Assembly: GCF_001570525.1 (NCBI RefSeq)
Contig: NZ_BBXC01000009.1
Location: 550,363-614,362 of the forward strand
Reading direction: 5' to 3'
Length of the DNA stretch: 64,000 nt
Source of the DNA: Herbidospora sakaeratensis
GTDB lineage: Bacteria > Actinomycetota > Actinomycetes > Streptosporangiales > Streptosporangiaceae
The position numbers and the translations under genes were made by a program. The notes below the pieces were generated by a model. That model did not search any database. It was not told where the DNA came from and worked only from the letters and a program-made list of their open reading frames with translations. Below are positions 31,163 to 40,359 of the stretch, in pieces (position 1 is the first letter of the stretch; every line of letters starts with the position of its first letter).

Positions 31163-34100
31163 GTGGCGTCGCTGTCGTTCGACCTGTTCGCAAGGGACCA
31201 CGCCAGCAAGGCTTTCCGCGATCTCGGCGACACCGCCGACCGCACCGAGGCGCGCCTCAAGCGGTTCGGCGCGTCGGCCGCGCAGGTCGGCGGGCAGACG
31301 GCTCAGCTCGGCGGCCAGGTCAAGCAGCTCGGCGGCCACTTCCAGGAGATGGGCGGCCGCGTCTCAGCCGCCGGTGGCCGCGTACGGGAGTTCGGCGGCC
31401 GCCTGGGCAGCGTTGGCGGGCAGATCGGCTCGTTCGGCGGCCAGCTGGGCTCGCTGACCGGCCGTCTTCGTGGCCTGTCCGCCGGCCTCGGCGACCTCAA
31501 CGGGCGTATGCAGCTGCTGGGCGGGGTGATGGCCCGGCTCGGCAGCCAGTCGGCCGACCTGGGCCGCGACATGACCCGGCTCGGGTCGCAGGTGTCGCTC
31601 GCCGCTGTTTCGTTCTCCCTGCTGGCGGTGGGCGCTGCCGGGTCCGCGCTCGCCCTCGGCCAGCTGGTCGCGGCGGTCGCCCCGGCCGTCGGCATCCTGT
31701 CGGCCCTGCCCGGCGCCCTGGCCCTGGGCGCCGCCGCCTCCGCCACGCTCCGGGTCGGTCTGCTCGGCATCCAGGAGGGCTTCGCCGCAGCCATCAGCGG
31801 CGACTACGAGACCTTCATCGCAGGCACGAAGAACCTCGCCGCCTCCGCTCAGAACGTCTCCTACGAGCTGTTCCAGATGGCCGGCGCCTTCCAGGGGATC
31901 AAGTTCCGCACGCAGGAGGCTCTCTTCGCGCCGCTGGTCGGCACGATGTCGGAACTCCTGCCCGTGATCAAGGCCGTCGCCGACGGGATGGAGCTCGCCG
32001 CCGCCGCGTTCGGCCGGGCCGCCGTGCGGGTCAAGGAGTTCCTCCAGGAGGCAGAGAGCGTCTCGGCAGTCGAGGCCGTTTTCCGGGACCTCGCGACCAT
32101 CGTTGACACGCTCGCCCCAGCCCTGGCCCCGTTCCTCGGCGGTCTGCGGGACCTGGCCGTCGTCGGCAGCGCGTTCACGACGTCCCTGGCTCCGGGCATC
32201 GCCGCCCTGCTGACCCGGTTCGGGGAGTTCCTCAGCGCGGCCTCGGCCAGCGGTGAGGCTCTGGCCTGGATGGAGGACGCGCTCGCCGTCCTCCGCCAGC
32301 TCGGGCGACTCCTCGCAGACGTGTGGGGTGTCCTGGCCGGCCTCAACACCGCCCTGCAGGCAACCGGCGAAGGCGCGCTCGGCGTCCTGGGCCAGCTCGC
32401 CGCGGCCGCGCACGCCTGGGTCGATTCGGCCGAGGGCCAGCAGGTCCTCATCTCCATCTTCGGCGCGGTGCAGCAGGCCGCTGCCGCGCTGTGGCCGGTC
32501 GTGACCGCGCTCGGCGTTGCCCTGGCCGACCTGGCCCCGAGCGTTGTCGTGCTCGCCCAGGCGATCGGCCCGGTCCTGGTCGCGGCGATCGAGGCGGTGA
32601 CGCCCGCGCTGGCGGCGCTGGTGCCCGGCATGGTTGCCGTGATCTCCGGTGTCGGCGCGGCCATCGGCGCGCTCGCCCCCGCGCTGGTCCCGATCGCCCA
32701 GGTCGCCGCTCAGGTCCTCGCCGGTGTCGGCGGCCTGGTGGCCGCTCTGGGCGGCGCGATCGCCGCCCTCCTGCCCGGCCTACAGGCGCTCGGCGGAGCG
32801 ATCGCCGAGGCCTTCGGCATCATCGCGCCGGTACTCGCGCCGATCGCCGCGCTGCTCGCCCAGGTCGTCGTCGAGCTTGCGCCGCTCATCCCGGCCCTGG
32901 CCCGGCTGGCCGTGACCGTCGTCAACGCGGTCCTGCCCGCCCTGTCCGCCGTGCTGCCGGTCGTCGAGGACATGATCAGCGGGATCGCCGGCCTGGTCCG
33001 CAGCCTGGTCCCGCTGCTGACACCGATCGGCGGCATCCTCGAGCAGAGCCTCGGGCTGCTCCCGCCGCTGCTCGCCGCGCTGACCCCGGTGCTGCAGGCG
33101 CTCATCCCTGCTGCCCGCGCGGTCGGCGCCGCGCTAACCGACGCGTTCCGGCTGGTGATCCCCGAGCTCGCGCCGATCGCGGCCATGCTCGCCCAGCTCG
33201 TCGGCGCGCTGGCTCCGCTGATCCCGATCATCACGCAGATCGCCTTGCTCGTCGTCGACATGCTGCTCCCGGCGCTGATCACGATCGCGCCGTCGCTGCA
33301 GGTAGTCGCGGCCAGCTTGCGGGGCGCGTTCGCCGACCCTCGGGTTCAGGGCGGCATCGCCGGGCTCGCCCAGGCCGTCGCCGACCTGATCCGGCTGGTG
33401 GGCCCGCTGCTGGGCGAGGCCGTGAGGGCGATCGTGCCCGCCCTCACCGCGGTGCTACCCGGTGTCCGGTCGTTCTTCGACACCGTGGTGGCCGGGGCCC
33501 GTGCGCTGGCGCCGTCGCTGGTCCCGATCGGTTCGGCCATCGGCACCGTGTTCCGAGCGCTGGGCCCGGTACTGGTCGAGGTCGCCAGGGCGTTCGCTCT
33601 GCTGATCCCCGCAGGTGCCCAGGTTGTTGCCGCCCTCGCGCCGATCGTGACGGCGATCGTCAGCGCCCTCGCCCCGGCCCTGGCCGCACTCCAGCCGGCG
33701 CTGGTCGTCGTCGGTCAGGCGCTGGCGGCGGCGTTCGCGGACCCGATGGTCGCACCGGCGCTGATGGAGCTCGCGCGCGGCCTGGCGGCGGTGTTCGCCG
33801 GACTGGCCCCGTTGGCGGTGCCGCTGGTCGAGATTGCGGCGATCATCGTGGGCCGCCTCGGCACTGGGTTGCAGCTGCTGGCGGCGCTGCTGGCGCCGGT
33901 GATCGCGCAGCTGGCCGACATGCTGCTGCCGCTCCTGCCGCAGATCGGCGCGCTGCTGTCGGAGCTGCAGAAGGCTGTCCTCCCGGTCGCCGCCGCGTTC
34001 GGTGACCAGCTGGCGACGGCCCTCGAGGCCGTCATGCCGTACCTGGAGCCGATCATGCTCGCCCTCCGCGAAGTCGGCGAGAAGATCATGGCCACGCTGG

Positions 34101-35104
34101 CGGAAGTGATTCCGCAGGTCACACCCTATCTAGGTGCCATGGCCCAAGCCTTCGGGTTGATCTTCGTCGAGGTCGCCAAGATGATGCCGGATCTGATCCG
34201 GCTGGCCGGCGACATCCTCGTCCTGTTCCTGCAGCAGCTCCCGGTGATCGCGCCCATGCTGCTGGACCTGGCGATCGCGTTCCTGGCGATCACGCGAGAG
34301 ATCACGCCGCTGGTGCCCGACCTCGTCCGGCTGTTCCTGGAGTTCGTGACGCCGATCATCCCCAAGCTCCCCGGGCTGATCGGGATGGTGCTGGAGCTGG
34401 CGTGGGCGTTCCAGGACCTGGTGAGCCAGGTCGCGCCCTGGCTGGACAAGTTCCTCGCCAGCCCGGAGGCGATGGCCGGCGTCCAGCTAGCCGCCGCCGG
34501 GGTCGTGCTGGCGATCGACACGCTGGGGCGCGCCTTCAGCATCGCGCTCGGCGCCGTCGAGCTCTTCTTCGGCTGGTTCATCGGCAGCCCCGAAGCGATG
34601 GAGCGCGGCCTCGGCCGCATGGCCGGCGCGATCAAGGGCTGGATCAACGACCTGATCGGCTGGCTGGAGTCCGCCTACAACGCGCTGGCGCGGATGGTCC
34701 CCACCATGCCGCAGATGACCTTCCCTCGCCTGCTCGCCGACGGCGCGATCATCCGCCGGGAAACCCTGGCCGTCGTCGGTGAAGCCGGCCCCGAGGTCGT
34801 CATCCCGCTGACCCGGCCGAAGCGCGCTGTTCAGCTCGCCCAGGAGTCGGGGCTCCTCGATCTCCTCACCCGGACGGCGTCACTCGGGGGCGCCCTGCAA
34901 CGCGGCCCGCAGCTGACGGCCGCGGCGGTGATGGCGGACAGCAGGCGGGCCGCGCCGGTGGTGGTCCGTGGGGCGACGTTCGTCCTGAACTTCCCGGGCC
35001 AGCCGCTGGTCAGCCAGGACGAGATCTTCCGGATGATCCAGTCGGCGGTTTCTGAAGCTGAGTCGCGTGGGTTCCCTTTGACGAGGATCGGGGTCGCGCC
35101 GTGA
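31163..35104 (+). CDS. Tape measure protein
   Basis: 1313 residues from GTG 31163, setting tail length and carrying membrane-active segments. Residues about 35-110 hold a regular series of roughly 7-residue GG units (VGGQ, LGGQ, LGGH, MGGR, AGGR, FGGR, VGGQ, FGGQ), probably coiled coil. From about 150 on, long hydrophobic, Ala/Leu/Pro-rich segments repeat the theme LAPxIAxLLAQLVxALAPLIPxI, typical for actinophage tape measures. The C-terminal 150 residues include a GEAGPEVVIPL motif common in these proteins. At about 1.5 angstrom per residue (known rule) the tail would be near 0.2 micrometres. Confidence 0.93.
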   Translation: MASLSFDLFARDHASKAFRDLGDTADRTEARLKRFGASAAQVGGQTAQLGGQVKQLGGHFQEMGGRVSAAGGRVREFGGRLGSVGGQIGSFGGQLGSLTGRLRGLSAGLGDLNGRMQLLGGVMARLGSQSADLGRDMTRLGSQVSLAAVSFSLLAVGAAGSALALGQLVAAVAPAVGILSALPGALALGAAASATLRVGLLGIQEGFAAAISGDYETFIAGTKNLAASAQNVSYELFQMAGAFQGIKFRTQEALFAPLVGTMSELLPVIKAVADGMELAAAAFGRAAVRVKEFLQEAESVSAVEAVFRDLATIVDTLAPALAPFLGGLRDLAVVGSAFTTSLAPGIAALLTRFGEFLSAASASGEALAWMEDALAVLRQLGRLLADVWGVLAGLNTALQATGEGALGVLGQLAAAAHAWVDSAEGQQVLISIFGAVQQAAAALWPVVTALGVALADLAPSVVVLAQAIGPVLVAAIEAVTPALAALVPGMVAVISGVGAAIGALAPALVPIAQVAAQVLAGVGGLVAALGGAIAALLPGLQALGGAIAEAFGIIAPVLAPIAALLAQVVVELAPLIPALARLAVTVVNAVLPALSAVLPVVEDMISGIAGLVRSLVPLLTPIGGILEQSLGLLPPLLAALTPVLQALIPAARAVGAALTDAFRLVIPELAPIAAMLAQLVGALAPLIPIITQIALLVVDMLLPALITIAPSLQVVAASLRGAFADPRVQGGIAGLAQAVADLIRLVGPLLGEAVRAIVPALTAVLPGVRSFFDTVVAGARALAPSLVPIGSAIGTVFRALGPVLVEVARAFALLIPAGAQVVAALAPIVTAIVSALAPALAALQPALVVVGQALAAAFADPMVAPALMELARGLAAVFAGLAPLAVPLVEIAAIIVGRLGTGLQLLAALLAPVIAQLADMLLPLLPQIGALLSELQKAVLPVAAAFGDQLATALEAVMPYLEPIMLALREVGEKIMATLAEVIPQVTPYLGAMAQAFGLIFVEVAKMMPDLIRLAGDILVLFLQQLPVIAPMLLDLAIAFLAITREITPLVPDLVRLFLEFVTPIIPKLPGLIGMVLELAWAFQDLVSQVAPWLDKFLASPEAMAGVQLAAAGVVLAIDTLGRAFSIALGAVELFFGWFIGSPEAMERGLGRMAGAIKGWINDLIGWLESAYNALARMVPTMPQMTFPRLLADGAIIRRETLAVVGEAGPEVVIPLTRPKRAVQLAQESGLLDLLTRTASLGGALQRGPQLTAAAVMADSRRAAPVVVRGATFVLNFPGQPLVSQDEIFRMIQSAVSEAESRGFPLTRIGVAP

Positions 35105-36783
35105 CGATGCCGGATGTACGGGTGGAGATCGCATGGACGACGGACACCTCGAATTCGGACATGTGGTTGTTCACCGATGTGACGCCGTGGGTGGAGTGGC
35201 AGGACAGCGTCAAGATCAGTCGGCGTCGTCAGCACGAACTTGACCAGGTCACGCCCGGGACGCTCACTCTGACGTTGGACAACTCAGATGGCCGGTTCAC
35301 CGCGGCTCGGGCGGCGTCACCGTACTACCCGCACGTGAAGATCAACCGCCCGATCCGTGTCCGCGCCTACTGGCCACCGTCGCGGAACCTGCTTGCGCGC
35401 AACGCGTCGTTTTCGGTCAGCGTCGGGAGCCGGACCACTACATTCGTGTCTCCGCCGCCTGGCGCAGATCGCAGTGAACAGTGGTCAGCGGGGGTGCTCG
35501 CAGGGGCTGCGTCCATCTGGCTCGGGACCAGCGCACTGACCACCGCCACCAACCAGGCGAACCCCGTAACCCCCGGGCAGACGTACACGTTTAGCGTCCA
35601 GGTGAAGTCCACAGTCGCGGTCAGCATCCGGCCGATCATCCGCTGGTACGGCCTGGACGGCGCGTTCATCATCCAGTCGGGCAGCCCTTCGTTCACCCCG
35701 TTGACGTCGTCCTATCAGGGGCTATCCGTCACCGCGACCGCTCCCACTGGCGCCTTCTTCGCCCGGGTCGTCCTGACCACCACCGGGACCACGGGGAGCG
35801 CGACGACGATCAACGCCGGCGCATGGCAGCTGGAGGCGGCGGCGGCGCCATCCGCGTACGAGCTGGCCGAACTCGACAGGACGCGCTACCAGGGCTTCGT
35901 CGACAAATGGCCTGCCGCGTGGTGGAACGGCTGGCTTTCCCGCGTCGCCCTGACGGCAACCGACCTGCAAAAGCTCCTCTCTCGTCAGCGGCTTACGAAC
36001 GTCGGCTGGATCACCGATAACCAACTCTCCGGCGCCCGGATCGAAGGGCTGCTCGCGGCGGCGCAGGCGTTCTTCTCCTTCAACACGCTGGTTGATACGG
36101 GGGCCAGCGTCCTGGGGCTCTCGGGCCAGGAGTTCGAGCAGTCGATCATGGCGTCGATCCGGGCGGCGGCGGTTTCCGAGGGTGGCGTCTTCTTCATCGC
36201 AGGCGGCGGCTACCCCCGCTTCTACGATCGGGAACACAGGCAGCGGCCAGTCGAAAGCCAGTCCCCGGCGATTGAGCTCTCCGCTGACCAACTCGGCACC
36301 GACCTGACCTTCGTGCTCGACGATGTGCTGCTGATGAACGAGGTCATAGTCACGGGGGCCGGCGGGATCGAGGCCGACCCGTATGTGGACCTGACGAGCA
36401 TGTCCAGCTACGGCACCTACTCCGGCCGTTTCGAGACGCTCCTGAAATCGCTGAGCGAGTGCGAAGCGCGGGCCGCGTTCATGGCCTTGCAATATGCGGA
36501 CCCGCAGCCCCGTGTGGGCCGCGTGAGCCTGGAGGCACGCACCCAGCCGAGCCTATGGTCCGTGCTGCTGGGCTCCGACATCGGCCGGCGCCTGCAGATC
36601 ACGGACCTGCCGCCGGAGGCCCCGGACGGCGTCCTCAACCTTTGGATCGAGGGCCTGCAAGAGACGATCACGGATGAGTCGTGGACGTTCGCGTTCGATA
36701 CGTCGCCGGCGTCGTTGACTGCCGGATTCATTCTCAACGACGCCAATTACGGTTTCTTGGATGAGAATCGATTGGGCTGGTAA
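35101..36783 (+). CDS. Minor tail protein with inserted carbohydrate-binding-like module
   Basis: 560 residues from GTG 35101. N-terminus (DVRVEIAWTTD ... LFTDVTPWVEWQDSVKISRRRQHELDQVTPGTLTLTLDNSDGRF spread over 5-60) is the distal tail/hub pattern. Residues about 95-255 form a separate beta-sandwich (NLLARNASFSVSVG ... TYTFSVQVKSTVAVSIRPIIRWYG ... INAGAWQLE), as in CBM-type modules. The rest resumes the hub with RYQGFVDKWPAAWW and GIRIEG-like segments. It probably forms the tail tip that binds the cell wall. Confidence 0.75.
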   Translation: MTMPDVRVEIAWTTDTSNSDMWLFTDVTPWVEWQDSVKISRRRQHELDQVTPGTLTLTLDNSDGRFTAARAASPYYPHVKINRPIRVRAYWPPSRNLLARNASFSVSVGSRTTTFVSPPPGADRSEQWSAGVLAGAASIWLGTSALTTATNQANPVTPGQTYTFSVQVKSTVAVSIRPIIRWYGLDGAFIIQSGSPSFTPLTSSYQGLSVTATAPTGAFFARVVLTTTGTTGSATTINAGAWQLEAAAAPSAYELAELDRTRYQGFVDKWPAAWWNGWLSRVALTATDLQKLLSRQRLTNVGWITDNQLSGARIEGLLAAAQAFFSFNTLVDTGASVLGLSGQEFEQSIMASIRAAAVSEGGVFFIAGGGYPRFYDREHRQRPVESQSPAIELSADQLGTDLTFVLDDVLLMNEVIVTGAGGIEADPYVDLTSMSSYGTYSGRFETLLKSLSECEARAAFMALQYADPQPRVGRVSLEARTQPSLWSVLLGSDIGRRLQITDLPPEAPDGVLNLWIEGLQETITDESWTFAFDTSPASLTAGFILNDANYGFLDENRLGW

Positions 36784-37301
36784 TGGTATTTCGTGCTTTC
36801 GACTTTCAGCCGGGCGACCTTCTGACGGCAGCGGATATGAACGATGTGCCGCAGTTCGCGACGGTGGTGAAACCCTCAGACGAGTCGGTGTCGTCCAGCA
36901 CAACCCTGCAAAATGATGATCATCTGATTCTGTCACTGCCGACGAACAGCACGTTCATCATGGACGCGATGATCATCTACCTGTCGCCGGGTAACGCCGA
37001 CTTCAAGGGCGCATGGTCCGGCCCATCCGGAGCGACGCTGCAATGGTTCACCGATGCCGGAAGCAGCGCGGAAACCGTCGGTGTCCATGCGGTCAACCGG
37101 ATCGTCTACCAAATCTCGGAGACCACGTCCATTCTCGCTCCCGGGCTCGATCCGTTCCTTATGTGCTACAAGCCGAAAGGGATTCTCACCACCGGCGGAA
37201 GCAACGGAAATCTCACGTTCCGATGGGCTCAGGCGACCAGCCAGGCTTCGGCCGCCGTGGCGAAAGCCGGGTCGTGGATTCGTCTCCACAAGATCGCGTA
37301 G
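36783..37301 (+). CDS. Tail tip / receptor-binding candidate
   Basis: 172 residues; ATG overlaps the previous stop (TAATG). Starts FRAFDFQPGDLLTAADMNDVPQFATVV, a motif seen in phage fibre/tip proteins; the remainder is beta-rich. Third-position A/T is higher than in the neighbouring structural genes, as in the last 60 bp of the upstream gene. That is compatible with exchange of a host-range determinant. Confidence 0.6.
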   Translation: MVFRAFDFQPGDLLTAADMNDVPQFATVVKPSDESVSSSTTLQNDDHLILSLPTNSTFIMDAMIIYLSPGNADFKGAWSGPSGATLQWFTDAGSSAETVGVHAVNRIVYQISETTSILAPGLDPFLMCYKPKGILTTGGSNGNLTFRWAQATSQASAAVAKAGSWIRLHKIA

Positions 37302-37313
37302 AAGGGCATCGCC

Positions 37314-37517
37314 ATGCACACCCATAAGCAAGGGTTCCCGTCAGGTACGCCCCACGGGCTGGCCATCGCCGCGGCGACCGAGGCCGCGCAGCGGTTCGTC
37401 GGCGACGGCGAGCAGGTCCTGGCCGCCGAGGTGATGGAGCAGAGCCCGGAGCACGAGGAGGCTGGCGAGTTCCTCGTCCGCGTCGAGATCGGGCCGTTGA
37501 CCAGTCCTTCGTCGTAG
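37314..37517 (+). CDS. Small hypothetical phage protein (67 aa)
   Basis: ATG 37314. HTHKQGFPSGTPHGLAIAAATEAAQRFVG ... VRVEIGPLTSPSS. No motif recognised. Located between tail tip and lysis genes. Confidence 0.45.
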   Translation: MHTHKQGFPSGTPHGLAIAAATEAAQRFVGDGEQVLAAEVMEQSPEHEEAGEFLVRVEIGPLTSPSS

Positions 37518-37580
37518 TCGTCATGCAGGCCTTGCCCCCGCCTGTCGTTTATCTACTCACTTCAAAGGGGGGCCTCACGG

Positions 37581-37955
37581 GTGGTGGACTGGCTCCAAAC
37601 GCCAGTAGGTCAGCTCGGAGTCATCGGGGCCGTCTTCAGCGCGATGCTCGCTCTTTTCGGGCTGGTCCTGCGGCTCATCTTCACTGGCAAGTTGGTTCCG
37701 TCGAACCTCGTCCCTCGTTCGACCCTGGAGGACGTTAGGGCCGACCGCGACGCCCGTATTGCCGAGGCCGTCGAGGACGCCGAAGCGTGGCAAAAGCTCT
37801 TCCAGCAGGAATGCGCCGCACACAACACCACGCGCGAAGCCCGCATCGAGGACCTGGTCGGTCGTCTGGCGGTCAACACCGAAGCGGCCAACCTGGCCGC
37901 GACGCTTCTCACGGAAATCCGTCGCAGCCAGATCGAGGCCCGGGATGACCACTGA
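37581..37955 (+). CDS. Single-pass membrane protein of the lysis region
   Basis: 124 residues from GTG 37581. One hydrophobic N-terminal segment (GVIGAVFSAMLALFGLVLRLIF), then a charged coiled coil (DVRADRDARIAEAVEDAEAWQKLF). The layout is like small phage membrane proteins near holins. It overlaps the next gene by 11 bp. Confidence 0.55.
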   Translation: MVDWLQTPVGQLGVIGAVFSAMLALFGLVLRLIFTGKLVPSNLVPRSTLEDVRADRDARIAEAVEDAEAWQKLFQQECAAHNTTREARIEDLVGRLAVNTEAANLAATLLTEIRRSQIEARDDH

Positions 37956-38148
37956 CGACGACCGCCCCGACCTCCACCAAGCCGCCCGCCATGTGCAGGA
38001 GTCCGCCGAACGGGCCCAGCGCGACCTCGACGAGGCCCGGAAGCGGTCACGTCAGGCGCGTTCTCTGGCCGACAAGCTGCGGGGCCTACGCGAAGAGAAC
38101 GGATTCAGGGACATGTTCATCCAGGCCATGAGGGGTTCCGGTGGTTGA
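37945..38148 (+). CDS. Small charged helical phage protein (67 aa)
   Basis: ATG 37945 overlaps the previous gene. Highly charged helix (ARHVQESAERAQRDLDEARKRSRQARSLADKLRGLREENG). Proteins of this kind are common in actinophage lysis regions; function unknown. Overlaps the next gene by 8 bp. Confidence 0.5.
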   Translation: MTTDDDRPDLHQAARHVQESAERAQRDLDEARKRSRQARSLADKLRGLREENGFRDMFIQAMRGSGG

Positions 38149-38479
38149 GCTCGTCCAGTCGATCGGCAGCGTCGAAGTGGTCATCTCCGCGCTGCTCGCC
38201 ACGGCCGTCGTCATCGTCCACCACGTGCTGGCCCGGTGGTGGGAGACCGCCGCAGGCCGCCACGTATTCACCTTCGAGGCCGTCCTGGCCGCGTGCCTGG
38301 ACCTGTGGGCCATCCGGCTTCTCTTCCCCGATGGCGACTGGTTCCTGATCCCCCGGCTGGTCGCGTTCACGGGAGTGCCCATCGTCCTGGCCTGGCGGAT
38401 CCAGGTCCTCCTCTCGCACCGGAACGCCGGCCGCCGGAAGCGGACCCAGTCGAACGAACCGACCCCAGAGGAGTCGTGA
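38141..38479 (+). CDS. Putative holin-region membrane protein
   Basis: 112 residues from GTG 38141 with three hydrophobic stretches (VEVVISALLATAVVIVHHVLA, FEAVLAACLDLWAIRLLF, LIPRLVAFTGVPIVLAWRIQVLL) and a basic hydrophilic tail. The stop overlaps the ATG of the endolysin gene. It could be a holin or antiholin; a second holin candidate follows at 39695. Confidence 0.6.
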   Translation: MVELVQSIGSVEVVISALLATAVVIVHHVLARWWETAAGRHVFTFEAVLAACLDLWAIRLLFPDGDWFLIPRLVAFTGVPIVLAWRIQVLLSHRNAGRRKRTQSNEPTPEES

Positions 38480-39270
38480 TGGTCCAAGTCCAGCTGATCA
38501 CTCGCGCCGGTTGGGGTGCCCGAGCCCCCAAGCAGGATGTTCCCGCGCTGTACTCCACGAAGGGCGTCAAGGTCCACTACACCGGCGGCCGCGTCGACCC
38601 CGCCATCGTCAGCAACCACAACATCTGCGTCGGCCTGGTCCGCGGCTACCAGCGCATGCACATGGACGACAACGGCTGGTCGGATCTGGGCTACACAGCC
38701 GCGGCCTGCCCTCATCGGAAGGTGTTCGTCGGCCGCGGCCCGAACCGGCTGCCCGCCGCGAACGGGGCCGGCCGGAACTCGGGCCACTACGCCGTGCTCG
38801 GCCTGGTCGGCAACGCGGGCTTCGTCCGGCCTAACGACGGCCTGCTGCACGGGATCGTCGACGCGATCGAATACCTGCGTGCCGAGGGCCGCGCGGGTCG
38901 GGAGGTCAAGGGCCACCGCGACGGCTACTCCACCAGCTGCCCCGGCGACGCGCTCTACGCGTGGGTCCAGCGGGGCGCGCCCCGGCCTGGTGGCGCTCCG
39001 CCGAAGGCGCCCGTCGAGGAGCTGCCCGTCGTCAACGGCATCCCGACGTGGCTGCGGCCGATCCGGCTACAGACGCCGATGCTCGCCGGCCTCGACGTCC
39101 GCGAATGGCAGGAGAAGGCCCGCCAGTGGGTGGCGTCGCTGGTCGCCGATGGCATCTACGGCAAGCAGTCCCAGACCGCGTGCCGCGCCCTGCAGAAGTT
39201 GTTCGGCCTGCCCGTCACGGGCGTGGTCGACGAGGAGACCTGGACGGTCACCTTCGCCCTCGAGTCCTGA
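38479..39270 (+). CDS. Endolysin: N-acetylmuramoyl-L-alanine amidase with PG-binding domain
   Basis: 263 residues. Amidase_2/PGRP domain about 1-165 with predicted zinc ligands H33 (VHYTGG), H146 (GHRDG) and C154 (TSCPGD). A linker rich in P/A follows (RGAPRPGGAPPKAPVEELP), then a peptidoglycan-binding domain about 195-263 (DVREWQEKARQWVASL ... DGIYGKQSQTACRALQKLFGLPVTGVVDEETW). It cleaves the bond between MurNAc and the stem peptide for lysis. No signal peptide, so it relies on a holin. Confidence 0.93.
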   Translation: MVQVQLITRAGWGARAPKQDVPALYSTKGVKVHYTGGRVDPAIVSNHNICVGLVRGYQRMHMDDNGWSDLGYTAAACPHRKVFVGRGPNRLPAANGAGRNSGHYAVLGLVGNAGFVRPNDGLLHGIVDAIEYLRAEGRAGREVKGHRDGYSTSCPGDALYAWVQRGAPRPGGAPPKAPVEELPVVNGIPTWLRPIRLQTPMLAGLDVREWQEKARQWVASLVADGIYGKQSQTACRALQKLFGLPVTGVVDEETWTVTFALES

Positions 39271-39280
39271 GAGGACCCTC

Positions 39281-39685
39281 ATGAGGAAGCTCATCGCCGG
39301 CATCGGCGTCGCGCTGCTCGCCCTCGTCAGCATCGGCCCCGCCGCCGCGAACGTCTCGACGACCACGGCCCTGGCCGCCGTTGAGCCCGCCCCGGCCTAC
39401 GGGGCGTGTGGCAACAAGAGCACCGGCCTGCTCCGGATCCTGGAGCGGAACAACCTGGCCAGCAGCAAGGACGGGAAGTGCCGCGACACCGAGCGGAAGA
39501 TCACCCTGCCGTCGATCGCAGGGGGCCCGAACAAGCTCGTCTTCAAGCGCGGCCTCGCCACGGAGACGTGCACCCGGGCGACCCGAACCTTCAGCGCCAC
39601 GTGGACGTTCACGTGCACCACGGTGACGGTCCCCGCTCCGTCTCCGAGCCCCACCCCCACGCCGTCCCCGACGGCCACCCCGTAA
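39281..39685 (+). CDS. Secreted protein with Ser/Pro/Thr tail
   Basis: 134 residues from ATG 39281. Clear signal peptide (MRKLIAGIGVALLALVSIGPAAANV). Mature part has four cysteines (GACGN, GKCRD, ETCTR, FTCTT) that could form two disulfides, and a C-terminal PSPSPTPTPSPTATP spacer. Not a usual lysis protein. A secreted factor could modify the host surface or act on the envelope; function unknown. Confidence 0.65.
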   Translation: MRKLIAGIGVALLALVSIGPAAANVSTTTALAAVEPAPAYGACGNKSTGLLRILERNNLASSKDGKCRDTERKITLPSIAGGPNKLVFKRGLATETCTRATRTFSATWTFTCTTVTVPAPSPSPTPTPSPTATP

Positions 39686-39694
39686 GGAGTCCTC

Positions 39695-40054
39695 ATGCCC
39701 GATTCGGAGCTGACCGGCGAACCGGCACTGTGGGCCGGCCTCGTCAGCGGCATCATCGGCATCATCGCCGCGTTCCTGCTGCCCCTGACCGACGAGCACG
39801 TCGCCGCGTTGAACGCCGTCGTGGTCGCCGTCGCCGGCGTCTACGTCGCATTCGTGACCAGGTCGCCGGACAACGGCGGCAGCATCAAAGCCGCGATCCT
39901 CGGTCTCGGCCAGGCCGTGCTCACGCTGGCGCTGACGTTCGGCTGGAAGGTCGAGCCGGAGCAGACCGCGCCGATCATGCTGGTGCTCGGTCTCGCGGTG
40001 TCGCTGTGGCTTCGACAGACCTCGGTGCCGAAGGCAGCGGTGACCCGCGCCTGA
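39695..40054 (+). CDS. Holin-like membrane protein
   Basis: 119 residues with about four hydrophobic segments (ALWAGLVSGIIGIIAAFLLPL, LNAVVVAVAGVYVAFV, AAILGLGQAVLTLALTFGW, APIMLVLGLAVSLWL). Small size, position after the endolysin and last gene of the late operon fit a holin. A strong bidirectional hairpin follows. Confidence 0.7.
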   Translation: MPDSELTGEPALWAGLVSGIIGIIAAFLLPLTDEHVAALNAVVVAVAGVYVAFVTRSPDNGGSIKAAILGLGQAVLTLALTFGWKVEPEQTAPIMLVLGLAVSLWLRQTSVPKAAVTRA

Positions 40055-40069
40055 CCCCGGGACTACGAA

Positions 40070-40097
40070 CGCCCCGCTCTCTTCGGAGGGCGGGGCG
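40070..40097. terminator. Bidirectional terminator ending the late operon
   Basis: CGCCCCGCTCTC (40070-40081), TTCG tetraloop and GAGGGCGGGGCG (40086-40097): a 12-bp stem with one G-U pair. Located between convergent genes (39695-40054 plus, 40117-40356 minus). Confidence 0.8.
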
Positions 40098-40116
40098 CCT
40101 TCGTCATGTCTGAGGC

Positions 40117-40356
40117 TCAGCGGCGTTCGTGCTCGGCTTGCAGGCGACGGCCTTCCTCGGTGTCGGCGTACTTCAGGACGGCCTGTACCGGCGTGCTCGA
40201 ATACCAGGCGGTGAGGTTGTCGGCGGCAGCCTGGAGGTTATCGAGTTGGGCCGGGTAGACCACGGCGGCGCTATTGAGCACGTGGGCCAGGCCCTGAAGG
40301 TGATGCTCAATCTGGGCGGCCACGGTGTCGGCGAGTTCCTCGGTCATGCCGTCCAT
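40117..40356 (-). CDS. Hypothetical helical protein (79 aa)
   Basis: Mostly helical (TEELADTVAAQIEHHLQGLAHVLNSAA ... LDNLQAAADNLTAWYSSTPV), ending in basic/acidic residues. It lies 3 bp downstream of the MmpS-like gene on the same strand, so the two form an operon. Family not recognised. Confidence 0.55.
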   Translation of the reverse strand: MDGMTEELADTVAAQIEHHLQGLAHVLNSAAVVYPAQLDNLQAAADNLTAWYSSTPVQAVLKYADTEEGRRLQAEHERR

Positions 40357-40359
40357 CTT

